From the NCBI RefSeq assembly GCF_001704635.1, contig NZ_MAXF01000083.1:1-34691 (forward strand): DNA of 34,691 bases, given 5' to 3'. Made by a program: the position numbers and the translations under genes. The notes under the pieces are model-generated. The model ran no database searches. It worked only from the letters and a program-made list of their open reading frames with translations, and was not told the origin of the DNA. How positions within the stretch are numbered: the stretch's first letter is position 1; each line of letters starts with the position of its first letter. This document shows, one piece after another, positions 7,045-15,280 of this stretch. The DNA comes from Streptomyces sparsogenes (GTDB lineage: Bacteria; Actinomycetota; Actinomycetes; Streptomycetales; Streptomycetaceae).

Positions 7045-7105
7045 GACACCCCCTGGGGCCGCGGCGCCTGAGACACCCCAGGACACCCCCTGGGGCCGCG
7101 GCGCC
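7045..7105. repeat. Duplicated 24-bp unit after HadB-like gene
   Basis: Identical copies at 7045-7068 and 7082-7105, each containing CCCCCTGGGG. The first copy begins right after the stop codon. Further GC-rich inverted repeats continue to 7161 (arms near 7129-7138 and 7151-7161) and may terminate the dehydratase transcript. Confidence 0.7.
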
Positions 7106-7199
7106 CGAAGAAGGCCGGAGCCCGGCCGCCCGCGGGGAACGAAAGGCGCGTCCCCCGCGGGGCCTGGCACCGCCGCCGGGCCCCGCCGGGGCGCCCCCG

Positions 7200-7205
7200 T
7201 ACTCT
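7200..7205 (+). promoter_or_regulatory. -10 box of a leaderless murB transcript
   Basis: TACTCT ends seven bases before GTG 7213, and there is no Shine-Dalgarno sequence. In Streptomyces this spacing usually means transcription starts on the first base of the start codon. No clear -35 box is seen. Confidence 0.55.
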
Positions 7206-7212
7206 TGAGCCC

Positions 7213-8268
7213 GTGCAGGAACTCCACGACGCGCCCCTGGCCCCGTACACCACCTTCCGCCTCGGCGGCCCGGCGGGCCGGCTGCTCACGGCCACCACCG
7301 ACGACGAGGTGATCGCGGCGGTCCGCGAGGCCGACGCGGCCGGTACCCCGCTGCTGGTCATAGGCGGCGGCAGCAATCTGGTCATCGCCGACAAGGGCTT
7401 CGACGGCACCGCCCTGCGCATCGCGACCAGCGGCTTCACCCTCGACGGCGACCGGCTGGAGCTGGCCGCGGGCGAGAACTGGTCCGACGCCGTGGCCCGC
7501 ACGGTCGAGGCAGGCCTCGCCGGCATCGAGTGCCTGGCCGGAATCCCCGGCTCGGCGGGCGCGACCCCCATCCAGAACGTGGGCGCGTACGGCCAGGAGG
7601 TCTCGACCACGATCACCGAGGTCGTCGCCTACGACCGGCGCGCCGAGACCGTCGTGACCCTCCCGAACGCCGACTGCGGCTTCGCCTATCGCCACAGCCG
7701 CTTCAAGGCCGATCCGCGGCGCTATGTGGTGCTGCGGGTGCGCTTCGCGCTGGAGGACGCGGGAGGCCTGTCCGCGCCGGTCAAGTACGCCGAGACCGCC
7801 CGCACGCTCGGGGTGGCGGTGGGGGAGCGGGTGCCCGTCGCCGCCGCCCGCGAAACGGTCCTGCGGCTCCGCGCGGGCAAGGGCATGGTCCTCGACCCGG
7901 CGGACCACGACACCTGGTCGGCGGGCTCCTTCTTCACCAACCCGGTCCTGTCCGAGGACGCCTACGCCGCCTTCCTGGCCCGCGTCGCCGAGCGCCTGGG
8001 CCCCGGCGTCACCCCGCCCGCCTACCCGGCGGGGGAGGGGCTGGTCAAGACCTCCGCCGCCTGGCTGATCGACAAGGCGGGGTTCACCAAGGGCTACGGC
8101 ACCGGCCCGGCCCGCATCTCCACCAAGCACACCCTGGCCCTGACCAACCGCGGCGAGGCCACGACCGAGGACCTGCTCGCGCTCGCCCGCGAGGTCGTCG
8201 CGGGCGTCGAGGCCGCGTTCGGCATCACGCTCGTCAACGAGCCGGTGACGGTCGGCGTCAGCCTCTGA
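7213..8268 (+). CDS. murB: UDP-N-acetylmuramate dehydrogenase
   Basis: A 351-residue FAD enzyme. MurB reduces UDP-GlcNAc-enolpyruvate to UDP-MurNAc with NADPH, in the cytoplasm, as the second committed step of peptidoglycan synthesis. FAD-binding motifs: NTTFRLGG-type start (TTFRLGGPAG), VIGGGSNLVIAD (about 49-60), GIPGSAGATPIQNVGAYGQE (about 110-129). Catalytic residues are visible: Arg160 in FAYRHSRF, Ser239 in SAGSFFTNP and Glu343 in NEPV. The length is normal for the actinobacterial form. GTG 7213 is chosen because the conserved N-terminus begins there and a -10 box sits at leaderless spacing. It stands alone between the dehydratase pair and a convergent gene. Confidence 0.97.
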   Translation: MQELHDAPLAPYTTFRLGGPAGRLLTATTDDEVIAAVREADAAGTPLLVIGGGSNLVIADKGFDGTALRIATSGFTLDGDRLELAAGENWSDAVARTVEAGLAGIECLAGIPGSAGATPIQNVGAYGQEVSTTITEVVAYDRRAETVVTLPNADCGFAYRHSRFKADPRRYVVLRVRFALEDAGGLSAPVKYAETARTLGVAVGERVPVAAARETVLRLRAGKGMVLDPADHDTWSAGSFFTNPVLSEDAYAAFLARVAERLGPGVTPPAYPAGEGLVKTSAAWLIDKAGFTKGYGTGPARISTKHTLALTNRGEATTEDLLALAREVVAGVEAAFGITLVNEPVTVGVSL

Positions 8269-8324
8269 CGGCACGTTCCCCGGCGCCCCACGGCGCCCCC
8301 TCGCGTCCGTCCCCCGACCGTCCG

Positions 8325-9344
8325 CTACCCGGCCGCCGCCAGCCACGCGTCGATGTCGGCCAGCAGCCGCGCGGCCACGTCCTCCGGGGCCGCCGAGCCG
8401 CGGACGGACTGCCGGGCCAGCTCGGCCAGCTCGGCGTCCGTGAAGCCGTGGTGCTCGCGCGCCAGCTCGTACTGAGCCGCCAGCCGCGACCCGAACAGCA
8501 GCGGGTCGTCGGCGCCCAGCGCCATGGGCACCCCGGCCTCGTACAGGGTGCGCAGCGGCACGTCCTCCGGCTTCTCGTACACGCCCAGGGCCACGTTGGA
8601 GGCCGGGCACACCTCGCAGGTGACCTGCCGCTCGGCGAGCCGGCGCAGCAGCCGGGGGTCCTCGGCGGCCCGTACGCCGTGCCCCACCCGCCGCGCGCCG
8701 AGGTCGTCCAGGCAGTCGCGCACGCTGCCCGGGCCGGACAGCTCGCCGCCGTGCGGCGCCGCCAGCAGGCCGCCGTCCCGGGCGATGGCGAAGGCACGGT
8801 CGAAGTCGCGGGCGAAGCCGCGCCGCTCGTCGTTGGAGAGCCCGAAGCCGATGACACCCCGGTCGGCGTAGCGGACCGCCAGCCGGGCCAGCGTGCGGGC
8901 CTCCAGGGGGTGCTTCATGCGGTTGGCGGCGACCAGCACCCGCATGCCCAGGCCGGTGTCCCGGGAGGCGGTCTCCACCGCGTCCAGGATGATCTCCAGC
9001 GCCGGGATCAGGCCGCCGAGCCGAGGGGCGTACGAGGTGGGGTCGACCTGGATCTCCAGCCACCCGGAGCCGTCCCGGACGTCCTCCTCGGCGGCCTCGC
9101 GCACCAGCCGCTGGATGTCCTCGGGCTCCCGCAGACAGGACCGCGCGATGTCGTACAGCCGCTGGAACCGGAACCAGCCGCGCTCGTCGGTGGCCCGCAG
9201 CCTGGGGGGCTCGCCGCCGCTGAGCGCCTCCGGGAGGTGGACGCCGTACTTGTCGGCCAGTTCGAGCAGCGTGGCGGGGCGCATCGAGCCGGTGAAGTGC
9301 AGATGCAGATGCGCTTTGGGGAGCAGATGTACGTCACGTGCCAT
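8325..9344 (-). CDS. Adenosine deaminase family protein
   Basis: A 339-residue TIM-barrel metal enzyme; the family hydrolyses adenosine to inosine and ammonia. All key motifs are present: HLHLHFTGS (zinc His at 14 and 16), APHGGE (zinc His and catalytic Glu), RRVGHGVRA (catalytic His), and GADDPLLFG (zinc Asp pair). LHFTGSMRP rather than LHLDGSLRP places it in a side branch of the family, so adenosine is likely but adenine or a modified nucleoside is possible. ATG 9344 is chosen since MARDVHLLPKAHLHLH fits the family start. There is no SD; the hexamer at 9351-9356 (CAGTAT on the minus strand) would fit a leaderless start. It lies downstream of the aminotransferase, separated by a terminator. 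Confidence 0.9.
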   Translation of the reverse strand: MARDVHLLPKAHLHLHFTGSMRPATLLELADKYGVHLPEALSGGEPPRLRATDERGWFRFQRLYDIARSCLREPEDIQRLVREAAEEDVRDGSGWLEIQVDPTSYAPRLGGLIPALEIILDAVETASRDTGLGMRVLVAANRMKHPLEARTLARLAVRYADRGVIGFGLSNDERRGFARDFDRAFAIARDGGLLAAPHGGELSGPGSVRDCLDDLGARRVGHGVRAAEDPRLLRRLAERQVTCEVCPASNVALGVYEKPEDVPLRTLYEAGVPMALGADDPLLFGSRLAAQYELAREHHGFTDAELAELARQSVRGSAAPEDVAARLLADIDAWLAAAG

Positions 9345-9443
9345 CTGGAGATACTGCCCCAGCCCGGCGCGCGCCGGTACCGCTTTCGCCGAACGGGGGC
9401 TTGCCCGCACATGAATGCGGAAGGGCGGGGCGGGGCCCGCGGG

Positions 9444-9498
9444 AAAACGCCGGGCGGGCCGGGTGTGCCCGCTCGGCACGCCCGACCCGCCCGGTTTT
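9444..9498 (-). terminator. Terminator of the aminotransferase gene
   Basis: A long stem-loop with arms of about 24 bases (9444-9469 and 9475-9498, small bulge) and A/T runs at both ends. In the minus direction it ends in TTTT. It lies between the aminotransferase stop (9553) and the deaminase start (9344). Confidence 0.85.
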
Positions 9499-9552
9499 TC
9501 CGGGGTACCCCTTACGCGTTCTCCGGGGCCCCCGCGTTTTCCGGGAGGGCCC

Positions 9553-10791
9553 TTACGCCCGCGCCTCGCCCAGCAGCTTCTGCAGCCGGGAGACGCCCTC
9601 GACGAGGTCCTCGTCGCCCAGCGCGTAGGAGAGCCGCAGGTAGCCCGGCGTGCCGAAGGCCTCACCCGGGACGACCGCGACCTCGGCCTCCTCCAGGATC
9701 AGCTCGGCCAGCTCCACGGAGCTCTGCGGCCGCTTGCCGCGGATCTCCTTGCCGATCAGGGCCTTCACCGACGGGTAGACGTAGAAGGCGCCCTCGGGCT
9801 CGGGGCACTCCACGCCGTCGATCTCGTTGAGCATCCGCACGATGGTGCGGCGGCGGCGGTCGAAGGCCTCGCGCATCGCGGCCACGGCGTCCAGGTCGCC
9901 CGAGACGGCGGCCACGGCGGCGGCCTGTGCGACATTGCTCACGTTCGAGGTGGCGTGCGACTGGAGGTTGGTCGCGGCCTTGACGACGTCCTTGGGGCCG
10001 ATGACCCATCCCACGCGCCAGCCGGTCATCGCGTACGTCTTCGCCACACCGTTGACCACGATGCACTTGTCCCGCAGCTCGGGCACCACGACCGGCAGCG
10101 AGTGGAACCGCGCGTCCCCGTAGACCAGGTGCTCGTAGATCTCGTCGGTGAGCACCCACAGCCCGTGCTCGGCCGCCCAGCGCCCGATCGCCTCGACCTG
10201 CTCGCGCGAGTAGACGGCGCCCGTGGGGTTGGACGGGGAGACGAAGAGCAGCACCTTGGTGTGCGGGGTGCGGGCCGCCTCGAGCTGCTCCACGGAGACC
10301 CGGTAGCCGGTGGTCTCGTCGGCGACCACCTCGACCGGGACGCCGCCCGCGAGCCGGATCGACTCCGGGTAGGTGGTCCAGTACGGGGCGGGGACGATGA
10401 CCTCGTCGCCCGGGTCCAGGATCGCCGCGAACGCCTCGTAGATCGCCTGCTTGCCGCCGTTGGTCACCAGGACCTGCGCCGCCTCGATCTCGTAGCCGCT
10501 GTCGCGCAGCGTCTTCGCGGCGATCGCCGCCTTGAGCTCGGGCAGCCCGCCGGCCGGGGTGTAGCGGTGGTACTTCGGGTCGCGGCAGGCCGCCACCGCC
10601 GCCTCGACGATGTAGTCGGGCGTGGGGAAGTCGGGCTCGCCCGCGCCGAAGCCGATCACCGGACGCCCGGCGGCCTTGAGGGCCTTGGCCTTGGCGTCGA
10701 CGGCGAGGGTGGCGGACTCGGAGATGGACCCGATGCGGGCGGAGACGCGGCGCTCCGTCGGGGACTGTACGGGGGGAGTAGCAGCGGTCAT
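9553..10791 (-). CDS. aspC: Aspartate aminotransferase, PLP class I
   Basis: A 412-residue cytoplasmic PLP enzyme of the Ib subgroup, which transfers the amino group between aspartate and 2-oxoglutarate. Motifs: [48 protein letters not shown] (Asn188), [10 protein letters not shown] (Asp216), Schiff-base Lys251 in [16 protein letters not shown], and GYLRLSYA with the carboxylate-binding Arg. Prephenate aminotransferase activity is also found in this subgroup and cannot be excluded. ATG 10791 gives the normal N-terminus. No clear SD is seen; GACGAT six bases upstream may be a -10 box of a leaderless mRNA. It is divergent from the tRNA-Trp/secE unit. Confidence 0.93.
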   Translation of the reverse strand: MTAATPPVQSPTERRVSARIGSISESATLAVDAKAKALKAAGRPVIGFGAGEPDFPTPDYIVEAAVAACRDPKYHRYTPAGGLPELKAAIAAKTLRDSGYEIEAAQVLVTNGGKQAIYEAFAAILDPGDEVIVPAPYWTTYPESIRLAGGVPVEVVADETTGYRVSVEQLEAARTPHTKVLLFVSPSNPTGAVYSREQVEAIGRWAAEHGLWVLTDEIYEHLVYGDARFHSLPVVVPELRDKCIVVNGVAKTYAMTGWRVGWVIGPKDVVKAATNLQSHATSNVSNVAQAAAVAAVSGDLDAVAAMREAFDRRRRTIVRMLNEIDGVECPEPEGAFYVYPSVKALIGKEIRGKRPQSSVELAELILEEAEVAVVPGEAFGTPGYLRLSYALGDEDLVEGVSRLQKLLGEARA

Positions 10792-10889
10792 ATGTGCATC
10801 GTCCCAGACGGCCGAAGGGCGCGGCACGGGGGTTTACGGCCCGGGGGCGGTAGTGATGGGGGGCGTTGGAGCGCCATGGGCGCTTCTCG

Positions 10890-10919
10890 TTCGACGCCCG
10901 GCCTTCGAGCACGTACACT
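10890..10919 (+). promoter_or_regulatory. Promoter of tRNA-Trp and probably secE-nusG
   Basis: TTCGAC (10890-10895), 18-bp spacer, TACACT (10914-10919). This is the best housekeeping-type promoter in the gap. The start would be near 10926, about 78 bases before the tRNA. Confidence 0.5.
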
Positions 10920-11003
10920 CAACCGTCGTTGGCCGCTCAACAGCCATTCCGCCCGCGCACTCCATGGAGCCGGGTGGATGCGGTAGGTTGGGTGGAGCCG
11001 CAA

Positions 11004-11076
11004 AGGGTCGTAGCTCAATTGGTAGAGCACTGGTCTCCAAAACCAGCGGTTGGGGGTTCAAGTCCCTCCGGCCCTG
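11004..11076 (+). tRNA. tRNA-Trp (CCA)
   Basis: Acceptor AGGGTCG pairs with CGGCCCT (one G-U); D-arm AGCTCAATTGGTAGAGC; anticodon stem CTGGT/ACCAG with loop CTCCAAA, anticodon CCA (11037-11039); T-arm GGGGGTTCAAGTCCCTC. Discriminator G. Its place before secE is conserved in many bacteria. A short hairpin (ACGCAC/GTGCGT, 11081-11102) follows and may guide 3' processing. Confidence 0.96.
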
Positions 11077-11180
11077 CTACACGCACATTTACCAGGGTGC
11101 GTGCGCGCGTACTAAGAATGCACCGCTGTGCGGCCGGGCCGGACGCGGCACGGCCACGACCCGGATTCAGGTGAGGACGA

Positions 11181-11471
11181 GTGACGGAAGCCCTTGGCTC
11201 CACCGCGACGCCTGAGAGCGGTCGTCCCGAAGACGAGGTGGCGGCCAAGAAGGGCCGTCGCGGTGGCAAGCGCGCCAAGAAGGGCCCCCTCGGCAGGCTC
11301 GCGCTCTTCTACCGCCAGATCATCGCTGAGCTGCGCAAGGTCGTGTGGCCCACGCGTGGCCAGCTGTCGACGTACACCACTGTGGTGATCGTCTTTGTGC
11401 TGATCATGATCGGTATCGTTACCGTGATTGACTTTGGGTTCAACCATGCCGTCACGTACGTCTTCGGCTGA
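11181..11471 (+). CDS. secE: Preprotein translocase subunit SecE
   Basis: A 96-residue membrane protein. SecE clamps SecY in the SecYEG channel. The N-terminal 40 residues are charged ([12 protein letters not shown]), then the amphipathic segment [23 protein letters not shown] with the conserved WPTR motif, and one C-terminal transmembrane helix (about residues 66-90, [22 protein letters not shown]). This is the single-helix form usual in Gram-positive bacteria. GTG 11181 follows GAGGA. The secE-nusG pairing is conserved, and 77 bases separate the two genes. Confidence 0.97.
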   Translation: MTEALGSTATPESGRPEDEVAAKKGRRGGKRAKKGPLGRLALFYRQIIAELRKVVWPTRGQLSTYTTVVIVFVLIMIGIVTVIDFGFNHAVTYVFG

Positions 11472-11548
11472 CCCTCGAAGGGTGGCGCTGTCTCCGAGTT
11501 GCCCCTTCGCACGTTCCACCCCCTTGTAGCCAGGAAGAAGCAGCCACC

Positions 11549-12403
11549 GTGTCTGACCCGAACCTGAACGAGGCCGCCGAGGCCGTCGAGTCCGTTGAGG
11601 ACGAGCTCGACATCGTCGAGGCTGCCGATGAGGACCAGGCCGAGGCTGCCGAGGCTGAGGCGGGCGAGCCGGCCGAGCAGGACGCGGTCCACGTTGAGGA
11701 CGAGGACGCTGTCCCGGGGGCCGGGGACGCCGCCGAGGCCGACGCAGAAGAGGCCGGAGAGGCCGACGAGGCCGAGGAAGCCGTCGTCGACCCGGTCGAG
11801 GCCCTGCGTGAGGAGCTGCGTACCCTCCCCGGCGAGTGGTACGTCATCCACACCTACGCGGGGTACGAGAACCGCGTGAAGACCAACCTCGAGCAGCGCG
11901 CCGTCTCGCTGAACGTCGAGGACTACATCTTCCAGGCCGAGGTGCCGCAGGAAGAGGTCGTCCAGATCAAGAACGGCGACCGTCGCACCGTGCGCCAGAA
12001 CAAGCTGCCCGGCTATGTGCTGGTGCGCATGGACCTGACGAACGAGTCCTGGGGCGTGGTCCGCAACACCCCGGGCGTCACCGGCTTCGTGGGCAACGCG
12101 TATGACCCGTACCCGCTGACCCTGGACGAGATCGTCAAGATGCTCGCCCCGGAGGCCGAGGAGAAGGCCGCCAAGGCCGCCGCCGAGGAGGCGGGCCTGC
12201 CGACGCCGAGCCGCAAGGTCGAGGTCCAGGTGCTGGACTTCGAGGTGGGCGACTCGGTCACGGTCACCGACGGCCCCTTCGCGACGCTGCAGGCGACGAT
12301 CAACGAGATCAACGCCGACTCGAAGAAGGTCAAGGGCCTGGTGGAGATCTTCGGCCGGGAGACCCCGGTCGAGCTGAGCTTCGACCAGATCCAGAAGAAC
12401 TGA
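11549..12403 (+). CDS. nusG: Transcription elongation/antitermination factor NusG
   Basis: A 284-residue protein. NusG binds the RNA polymerase clamp and links it to Rho or the ribosome. The NGN domain starts at about residue 96 ([22 protein letters not shown]) and includes [16 protein letters not shown] and [12 protein letters not shown]. The KOW domain is near the C-terminus ([27 protein letters not shown]...[18 protein letters not shown]). The first 90 residues are a very acidic Glu/Ala/Asp extension, longer than in E. coli but usual for Streptomyces. GTG start with a CAGGAAGAAG SD. A terminator follows, so rplKA are transcribed separately at least in part. Confidence 0.97.
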   Translation: MSDPNLNEAAEAVESVEDELDIVEAADEDQAEAAEAEAGEPAEQDAVHVEDEDAVPGAGDAAEADAEEAGEADEAEEAVVDPVEALREELRTLPGEWYVIHTYAGYENRVKTNLEQRAVSLNVEDYIFQAEVPQEEVVQIKNGDRRTVRQNKLPGYVLVRMDLTNESWGVVRNTPGVTGFVGNAYDPYPLTLDEIVKMLAPEAEEKAAKAAAEEAGLPTPSRKVEVQVLDFEVGDSVTVTDGPFATLQATINEINADSKKVKGLVEIFGRETPVELSFDQIQKN

Positions 12404-12421
12404 CCATACGAACCTTCCGAT

Positions 12422-12465
12422 CAGGTCAGACGGGCTTTCGCGGCCTGTCTGACCTGCTCGGTTTT
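12422..12465 (+). terminator. nusG terminator
   Basis: A 14-bp stem (12422-12435 with 12443-12456, one G-U pair), then CTCGGTTTTA. It separates secE-nusG from rplK-rplA. Confidence 0.85.
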
Positions 12466-12563
12466 AGGCCGCGCAGGTATACCCGTTATCGTTGTGCGGT
12501 ATGCCTCCATCCGGATGATCCGGTATGGCGGCGAACCACCTCTCACTAGGACCCGGAGAGAGC

Positions 12564-12998
12564 ATGCCTCCCAAGAAGAAGAAGGTCACGGGGCTGATCA
12601 AGCTCCAGATCCAGGCCGGTGCCGCGAACCCGGCCCCGCCGGTCGGCCCCGCGCTGGGCCAGCACGGCGTCAACATCATGGAGTTCTGCAAGGCCTACAA
12701 CGCCGCGACCGAGTCGCAGCGCGGCATGGTCGTGCCGGTGGAGATCACGGTCTACGAGGACCGTTCCTTCACCTTCGTCACCAAGACTCCGCCGGCCGCC
12801 AAGCTGATCCTCAAGGCCGCGGGTGTGGAGAAGGGCTCCGGCGAGCCGCACAAGACCAAGGTCGCCAAGATCACCCGCGACCAGGTCCGCGAGATCGCCA
12901 CCACCAAGATGCCCGACCTGAACGCCAACGACCTGGACGCCGCGGAGAAGATCATCGCCGGCACCGCCCGTTCCATGGGCATCACGGTCGAGGGCTGA
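12564..12998 (+). CDS. rplK: 50S ribosomal protein L11
   Basis: A 144-residue protein of the GTPase-associated centre; it binds 23S rRNA near position 1067 and is needed for stringent RelA activation. [19 protein letters not shown] is the conserved start; [25 protein letters not shown] is the L11 signature, and the C-terminal rRNA-binding domain ends in [12 protein letters not shown] 12564 has GGAGAGAGC upstream. The frame is open further upstream, but that extension lacks conservation. It is first of the rplKA unit; a poor TTGTGC/GATGAT pair (12492-12519) is the only promoter-like signal I see. Confidence 0.97.
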
Positions 12999-13000
12999 AG

Positions 13001-13035
13001 GGCTCGCCTGTTCTCGTTCACCCCGTGAGCGAGCC
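13001..13035 (+). other. Stem-loop after rplK
   Basis: GGCTCGC (13001-13007) pairs with GCGAGCC (13029-13035), right after the rplK stop. It has no U-tract. It may be an intercistronic stabiliser or weak terminator within the unusually long rplK-rplA gap. Confidence 0.4.
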
Positions 13036-13173
13036 GAAGGGCGCGCCGCCCGCGCCGAAGGCGCTGATCGATGCTGTGAAAGCGATGAGAGCAAGGGTCG
13101 CGTAGCGACCGCGCAGCGTCGAAGAGCGTCGACACCGGGTACGAGCGCCCGGAGGCGAGCGAGCACAAAAAAG

Positions 13174-13202
13174 GTGGCAGGGCCATGCGCGGCCCGGACC
13201 AC
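13174..13202 (+). promoter_or_regulatory. Possible L1-binding stem before rplA
   Basis: Two helices, GTGG/CCAC (13174-13177 with 13199-13202) and GGGCC/GGCCC (13180-13184 with 13191-13195), are separated by an asymmetric internal loop (CA opposite GGA). L1 is known to bind such a two-helix, asymmetric-loop element in 23S rRNA and in its own mRNA. The site is 18 bases before the rplA SD. The match to the real L1 consensus has not been tested. Confidence 0.3.
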
Positions 13203-13229
13203 GAACTCCACGACATTTCAGGAGCAGCA

Positions 13230-13946
13230 GTGAAGCGCAGCAAGACTTTCCGCAGCGCGGACGCCAAGATCGACCGGGAGCGCGTGTACCCCCCGCTCGA
13301 GGCGGTCCGGCTCGCCAAGGAGACCACCACGACCAAGTTCGACGCGACCGTCGAGGTGGCCATGCGTCTGGGCGTCGACCCGCGCAAGGCCGACCAGATG
13401 GTCCGCGGCACCGTGAACCTTCCGCACGGCACCGGTAAGACCGCCCGGGTCCTGGTCTTCGCGACCGGTGACCGTGCTGCGGCCGCGGAGGCCGCCGGCG
13501 CCGACATCGTCGGCTCCGACGAGCTGATCGACGAGGTGTCCAAGGGCCGGCTGGACTTCGACGCCGTCGTCGCCACCCCGGACCTGATGGGCAAGGTCGG
13601 CCGTCTGGGCCGGGTGCTCGGTCCGCGTGGTCTGATGCCGAACCCGAAGACCGGCACCGTCACCCCCGACGTGGCCAAGGCCGTCACCGACATCAAGGGC
13701 GGCAAGATCGAGTTCCGTGTCGACAAGCACGCGAACCTGCACTTCATCATCGGCAAGGTCTCCTTCGACGAGGCCAAGCTGGTGGAGAACTACGCCGCGG
13801 CGCTCGAGGAGATCAACCGTCTCAAGCCGTCCGCCGCGAAGGGCCGCTACATCAAGAAGGCGACCCTGACCACCACGATGGGTCCTGGCATCCCGCTGGA
13901 CGCCAACCGCACCCGCAACCTGCTGGTCGAGGAAGAGGCCGTCTGA
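13230..13946 (+). CDS. rplA: 50S ribosomal protein L1
   Basis: A 238-residue protein of the mobile L1 stalk; in other bacteria it also represses its own operon. The body is canonical: [63 protein letters not shown] and [16 protein letters not shown] prefer GTG 13230, which gives the usual [13 protein letters not shown] start and has AGGAG five bases upstream. An in-frame ATG at 13185 would add 15 residues, but it lies in the hairpin region. A very strong hairpin follows 40 bases after the stop. Confidence 0.96.
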   Translation: MKRSKTFRSADAKIDRERVYPPLEAVRLAKETTTTKFDATVEVAMRLGVDPRKADQMVRGTVNLPHGTGKTARVLVFATGDRAAAAEAAGADIVGSDELIDEVSKGRLDFDAVVATPDLMGKVGRLGRVLGPRGLMPNPKTGTVTPDVAKAVTDIKGGKIEFRVDKHANLHFIIGKVSFDEAKLVENYAAALEEINRLKPSAAKGRYIKKATLTTTMGPGIPLDANRTRNLLVEEEAV

Positions 13947-13986
13947 GGCGCTTTCCGAGCGTGCTCTGAGCGTCTCTGAGCGCTGT

Positions 13987-14036
13987 GAGAGCCGGGTTCC
14001 GGCACTTCCCCCGTGAAGTGCCGGAACCCGGCTCTC
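13987..14036 (+). terminator. rplA terminator, 22-bp perfect stem
   Basis: Arms 13987-14008 and 14015-14036 are perfectly complementary with a 6-base loop (CCCCGT). There is no U-tract, as is common in Streptomyces. It should isolate rplKA from the lipoprotein gene. Confidence 0.85.
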
Positions 14037-14111
14037 CGCGTTGTGCGTCCCCTCAGATACAGTCGCAGCAGTCGTAAAAGCTGCATAAGAAGCAAAGACA
14101 TAGGGGGACCT

Positions 14112-14996
14112 GTGCGCGGTACTCGTTTCGCTGCCCGGTGTGCGGCGGTGCTCAGTGGTGTCGTCCTGGTGGCGGGAGTCACCGCCTGTGGGAGCGACAA
14201 GTCCGACAGTGACAAGGGCGGTGACAAGTCCGACAAGGCCGCCGAGTCGGTGGGCAGCCCGCTGGCAGCGCTGAAGCTCGCCTCGCAGAAGACGGACCAG
14301 CAGCACTCCGCCAAGGTCGAGGGCACCACCCAGATGGGCCCGCAGAACTCGAGCATGTCCGGCGCGATGGACTGGGCGAACGGCATGCACGCCAACATGA
14401 CCATCACGCAGAAGGGCGGGGCGGTCCAGAACTCGCCGCTGGCCGGCAAGCCCATGGAGGCCCGGTACACGCCCGACGCGATGTTCATGAACCTCGGTGA
14501 CGAGTTCGCGGCCCAGGCCGGCGGCAAGCACTGGATGAAGTACGACTACGACACCCTGGCCAAGCAGGCCGGCGCCTCCGGCGAGTTCCTCAAGGACCAG
14601 ATGCAGAACACCGACCCGGCGCGCGCGGTGCAGCTGCTGATCGCCACCGGCAAGGTCAAGAGCGTGGGCTCGGAGTCGGTCAAGGGCGTCAAGGCGACCC
14701 ACTACACCGGCACGGTGAAGGTCTCCGAGCTGGCCGAGATGCAGTCCAAGGACCTCAGCAAGTCGGACCTGGAGTCGCTGCAGAAGCAGCTCCAGACCTC
14801 CGGCATGGAGACCGAGACCATCGACCTGTGGATCGACGGCAACAACCTGCTGGTCAAGAAGCGGGAGCAGGCCGACAGCAACAACGGCAAGTACGACTCG
14901 ACGGTCTTCTACTCGGACTACGGCACCGACGTCACGGTCACCGAGCCGCCGGCCTCGGACACCATGAACTTCGAGGACGCCATGAAGCAGCAGTGA
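14112..14996 (+). CDS. Lipoprotein between rplA and rplJ
   Basis: A 294-residue exported protein from GTG 14112 (AGGGGGA SD). The signal is RGTRFAARCAAVLSGVVLVAGVTAC, with lipobox VTAC and lipidated Cys26, then an Asp/Lys/Ser-rich tether (about 27-50). The mature domain shows alternating strands typical of LppX/LprAFG-like lipoproteins (HSAKVEGTTQ, MEARYTPDAMFMNLGDEF, THYTGTVKVSELAEMQ, ETIDLWIDGNNLLVKKREQ); a LolA-like lipid-binding fold is inferred. Its location inside the ribosomal protein cluster appears typical for Streptomyces. Hairpins on both sides suggest its own transcription unit. The function is unknown. Confidence 0.85.
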   Translation: MRGTRFAARCAAVLSGVVLVAGVTACGSDKSDSDKGGDKSDKAAESVGSPLAALKLASQKTDQQHSAKVEGTTQMGPQNSSMSGAMDWANGMHANMTITQKGGAVQNSPLAGKPMEARYTPDAMFMNLGDEFAAQAGGKHWMKYDYDTLAKQAGASGEFLKDQMQNTDPARAVQLLIATGKVKSVGSESVKGVKATHYTGTVKVSELAEMQSKDLSKSDLESLQKQLQTSGMETETIDLWIDGNNLLVKKREQADSNNGKYDSTVFYSDYGTDVTVTEPPASDTMNFEDAMKQQ

Positions 14997-15014
14997 CCCC
15001 CGCTGCGAGCTGAT

Positions 15015-15044
15015 TTGCCTGGCCGCGGCCCGTTCGCGTAATCT
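15015..15044 (+). promoter_or_regulatory. Promoter of rplJ-rplL
   Basis: TTGCCT (15015-15020), 18-bp spacer, TAATCT (15039-15044). The start near 15051 falls exactly at the beginning of the L10 leader RNA, which supports both calls. Confidence 0.65.
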
Positions 15045-15050
15045 GCCACA

Positions 15051-15186
15051 GAAGCCAAAGACCGCTGGTCGCTGCTGTGCCTCCACAGGGGGTGCGGCGG
15101 CCGAAGGATCCGCTAGCTGCGGACGACCTGCGCAGGTGATTGTGGATGGACTCCCGATCGGGCCGCCGAGCCCGTGCGGTCGAGTC
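15051..15186 (+). ncRNA. L10 leader RNA
   Basis: The stretch GAAGCCAAAGACCGCTGGTC, then paired GC-rich arms, and the later block GACGACCTGCGCAGGTG have the layout of the ribosomal protein L10 leader. In that element the L10(L12)4 complex binds a kink-turn in its own mRNA and represses rplJL. The right-hand limit is approximate. Recognition is from memory of the element, not from a covariance search. Confidence 0.7.
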
Positions 15187-15224
15187 ACGCCCCGAGCGCC
15201 TGCGCCGGGGCGTTTCGTTTTGTT
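15187..15224 (+). terminator. Attenuator in the rplJ leader
   Basis: Stem ACGCCCCG/CGGGGCGT with further inner pairing (15187-15213), followed by TTTCGTTTTGTT. This is a textbook intrinsic terminator placed 57 bases before the rplJ start and after the L10 leader. Transcription attenuation coupled to L10 binding is the likely mechanism. Confidence 0.75.
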
Positions 15225-15280
15225 CAGCCTCCTTTCCCAGGCCGATGCGGTCCTCATCACCCGGAAGGAGGCCGAGGCTC

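Noticed and set aside
6388..9063. Long minus-strand frame of 891 codons
   Set aside because: It overlaps the dehydratase pair, murB and the deaminase, all with clear families; shadow composition.
13025..13105. 26-codon GTG frame between rplK and rplA
   Set aside because: No SD and no recognisable peptide; it lies in a region dominated by inverted repeats. Kept only as a remark.
13001..13165. MITE-like insertion in the rplK-rplA spacer
   Set aside because: The terminal repeats are only 8 bp, with no target duplication visible; a regulatory leader explains the structure equally well.
13185..13229. Upstream ATG extension of rplA
   Set aside because: It overlaps the hairpin region and lacks conservation; GTG 13230 has AGGAG at proper spacing.
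14013..14111. Upstream extension of the lipoprotein frame
   Set aside because: It begins within the rplA terminator hairpin and would bury the signal peptide; GTG 14112 has an SD and a normal signal.
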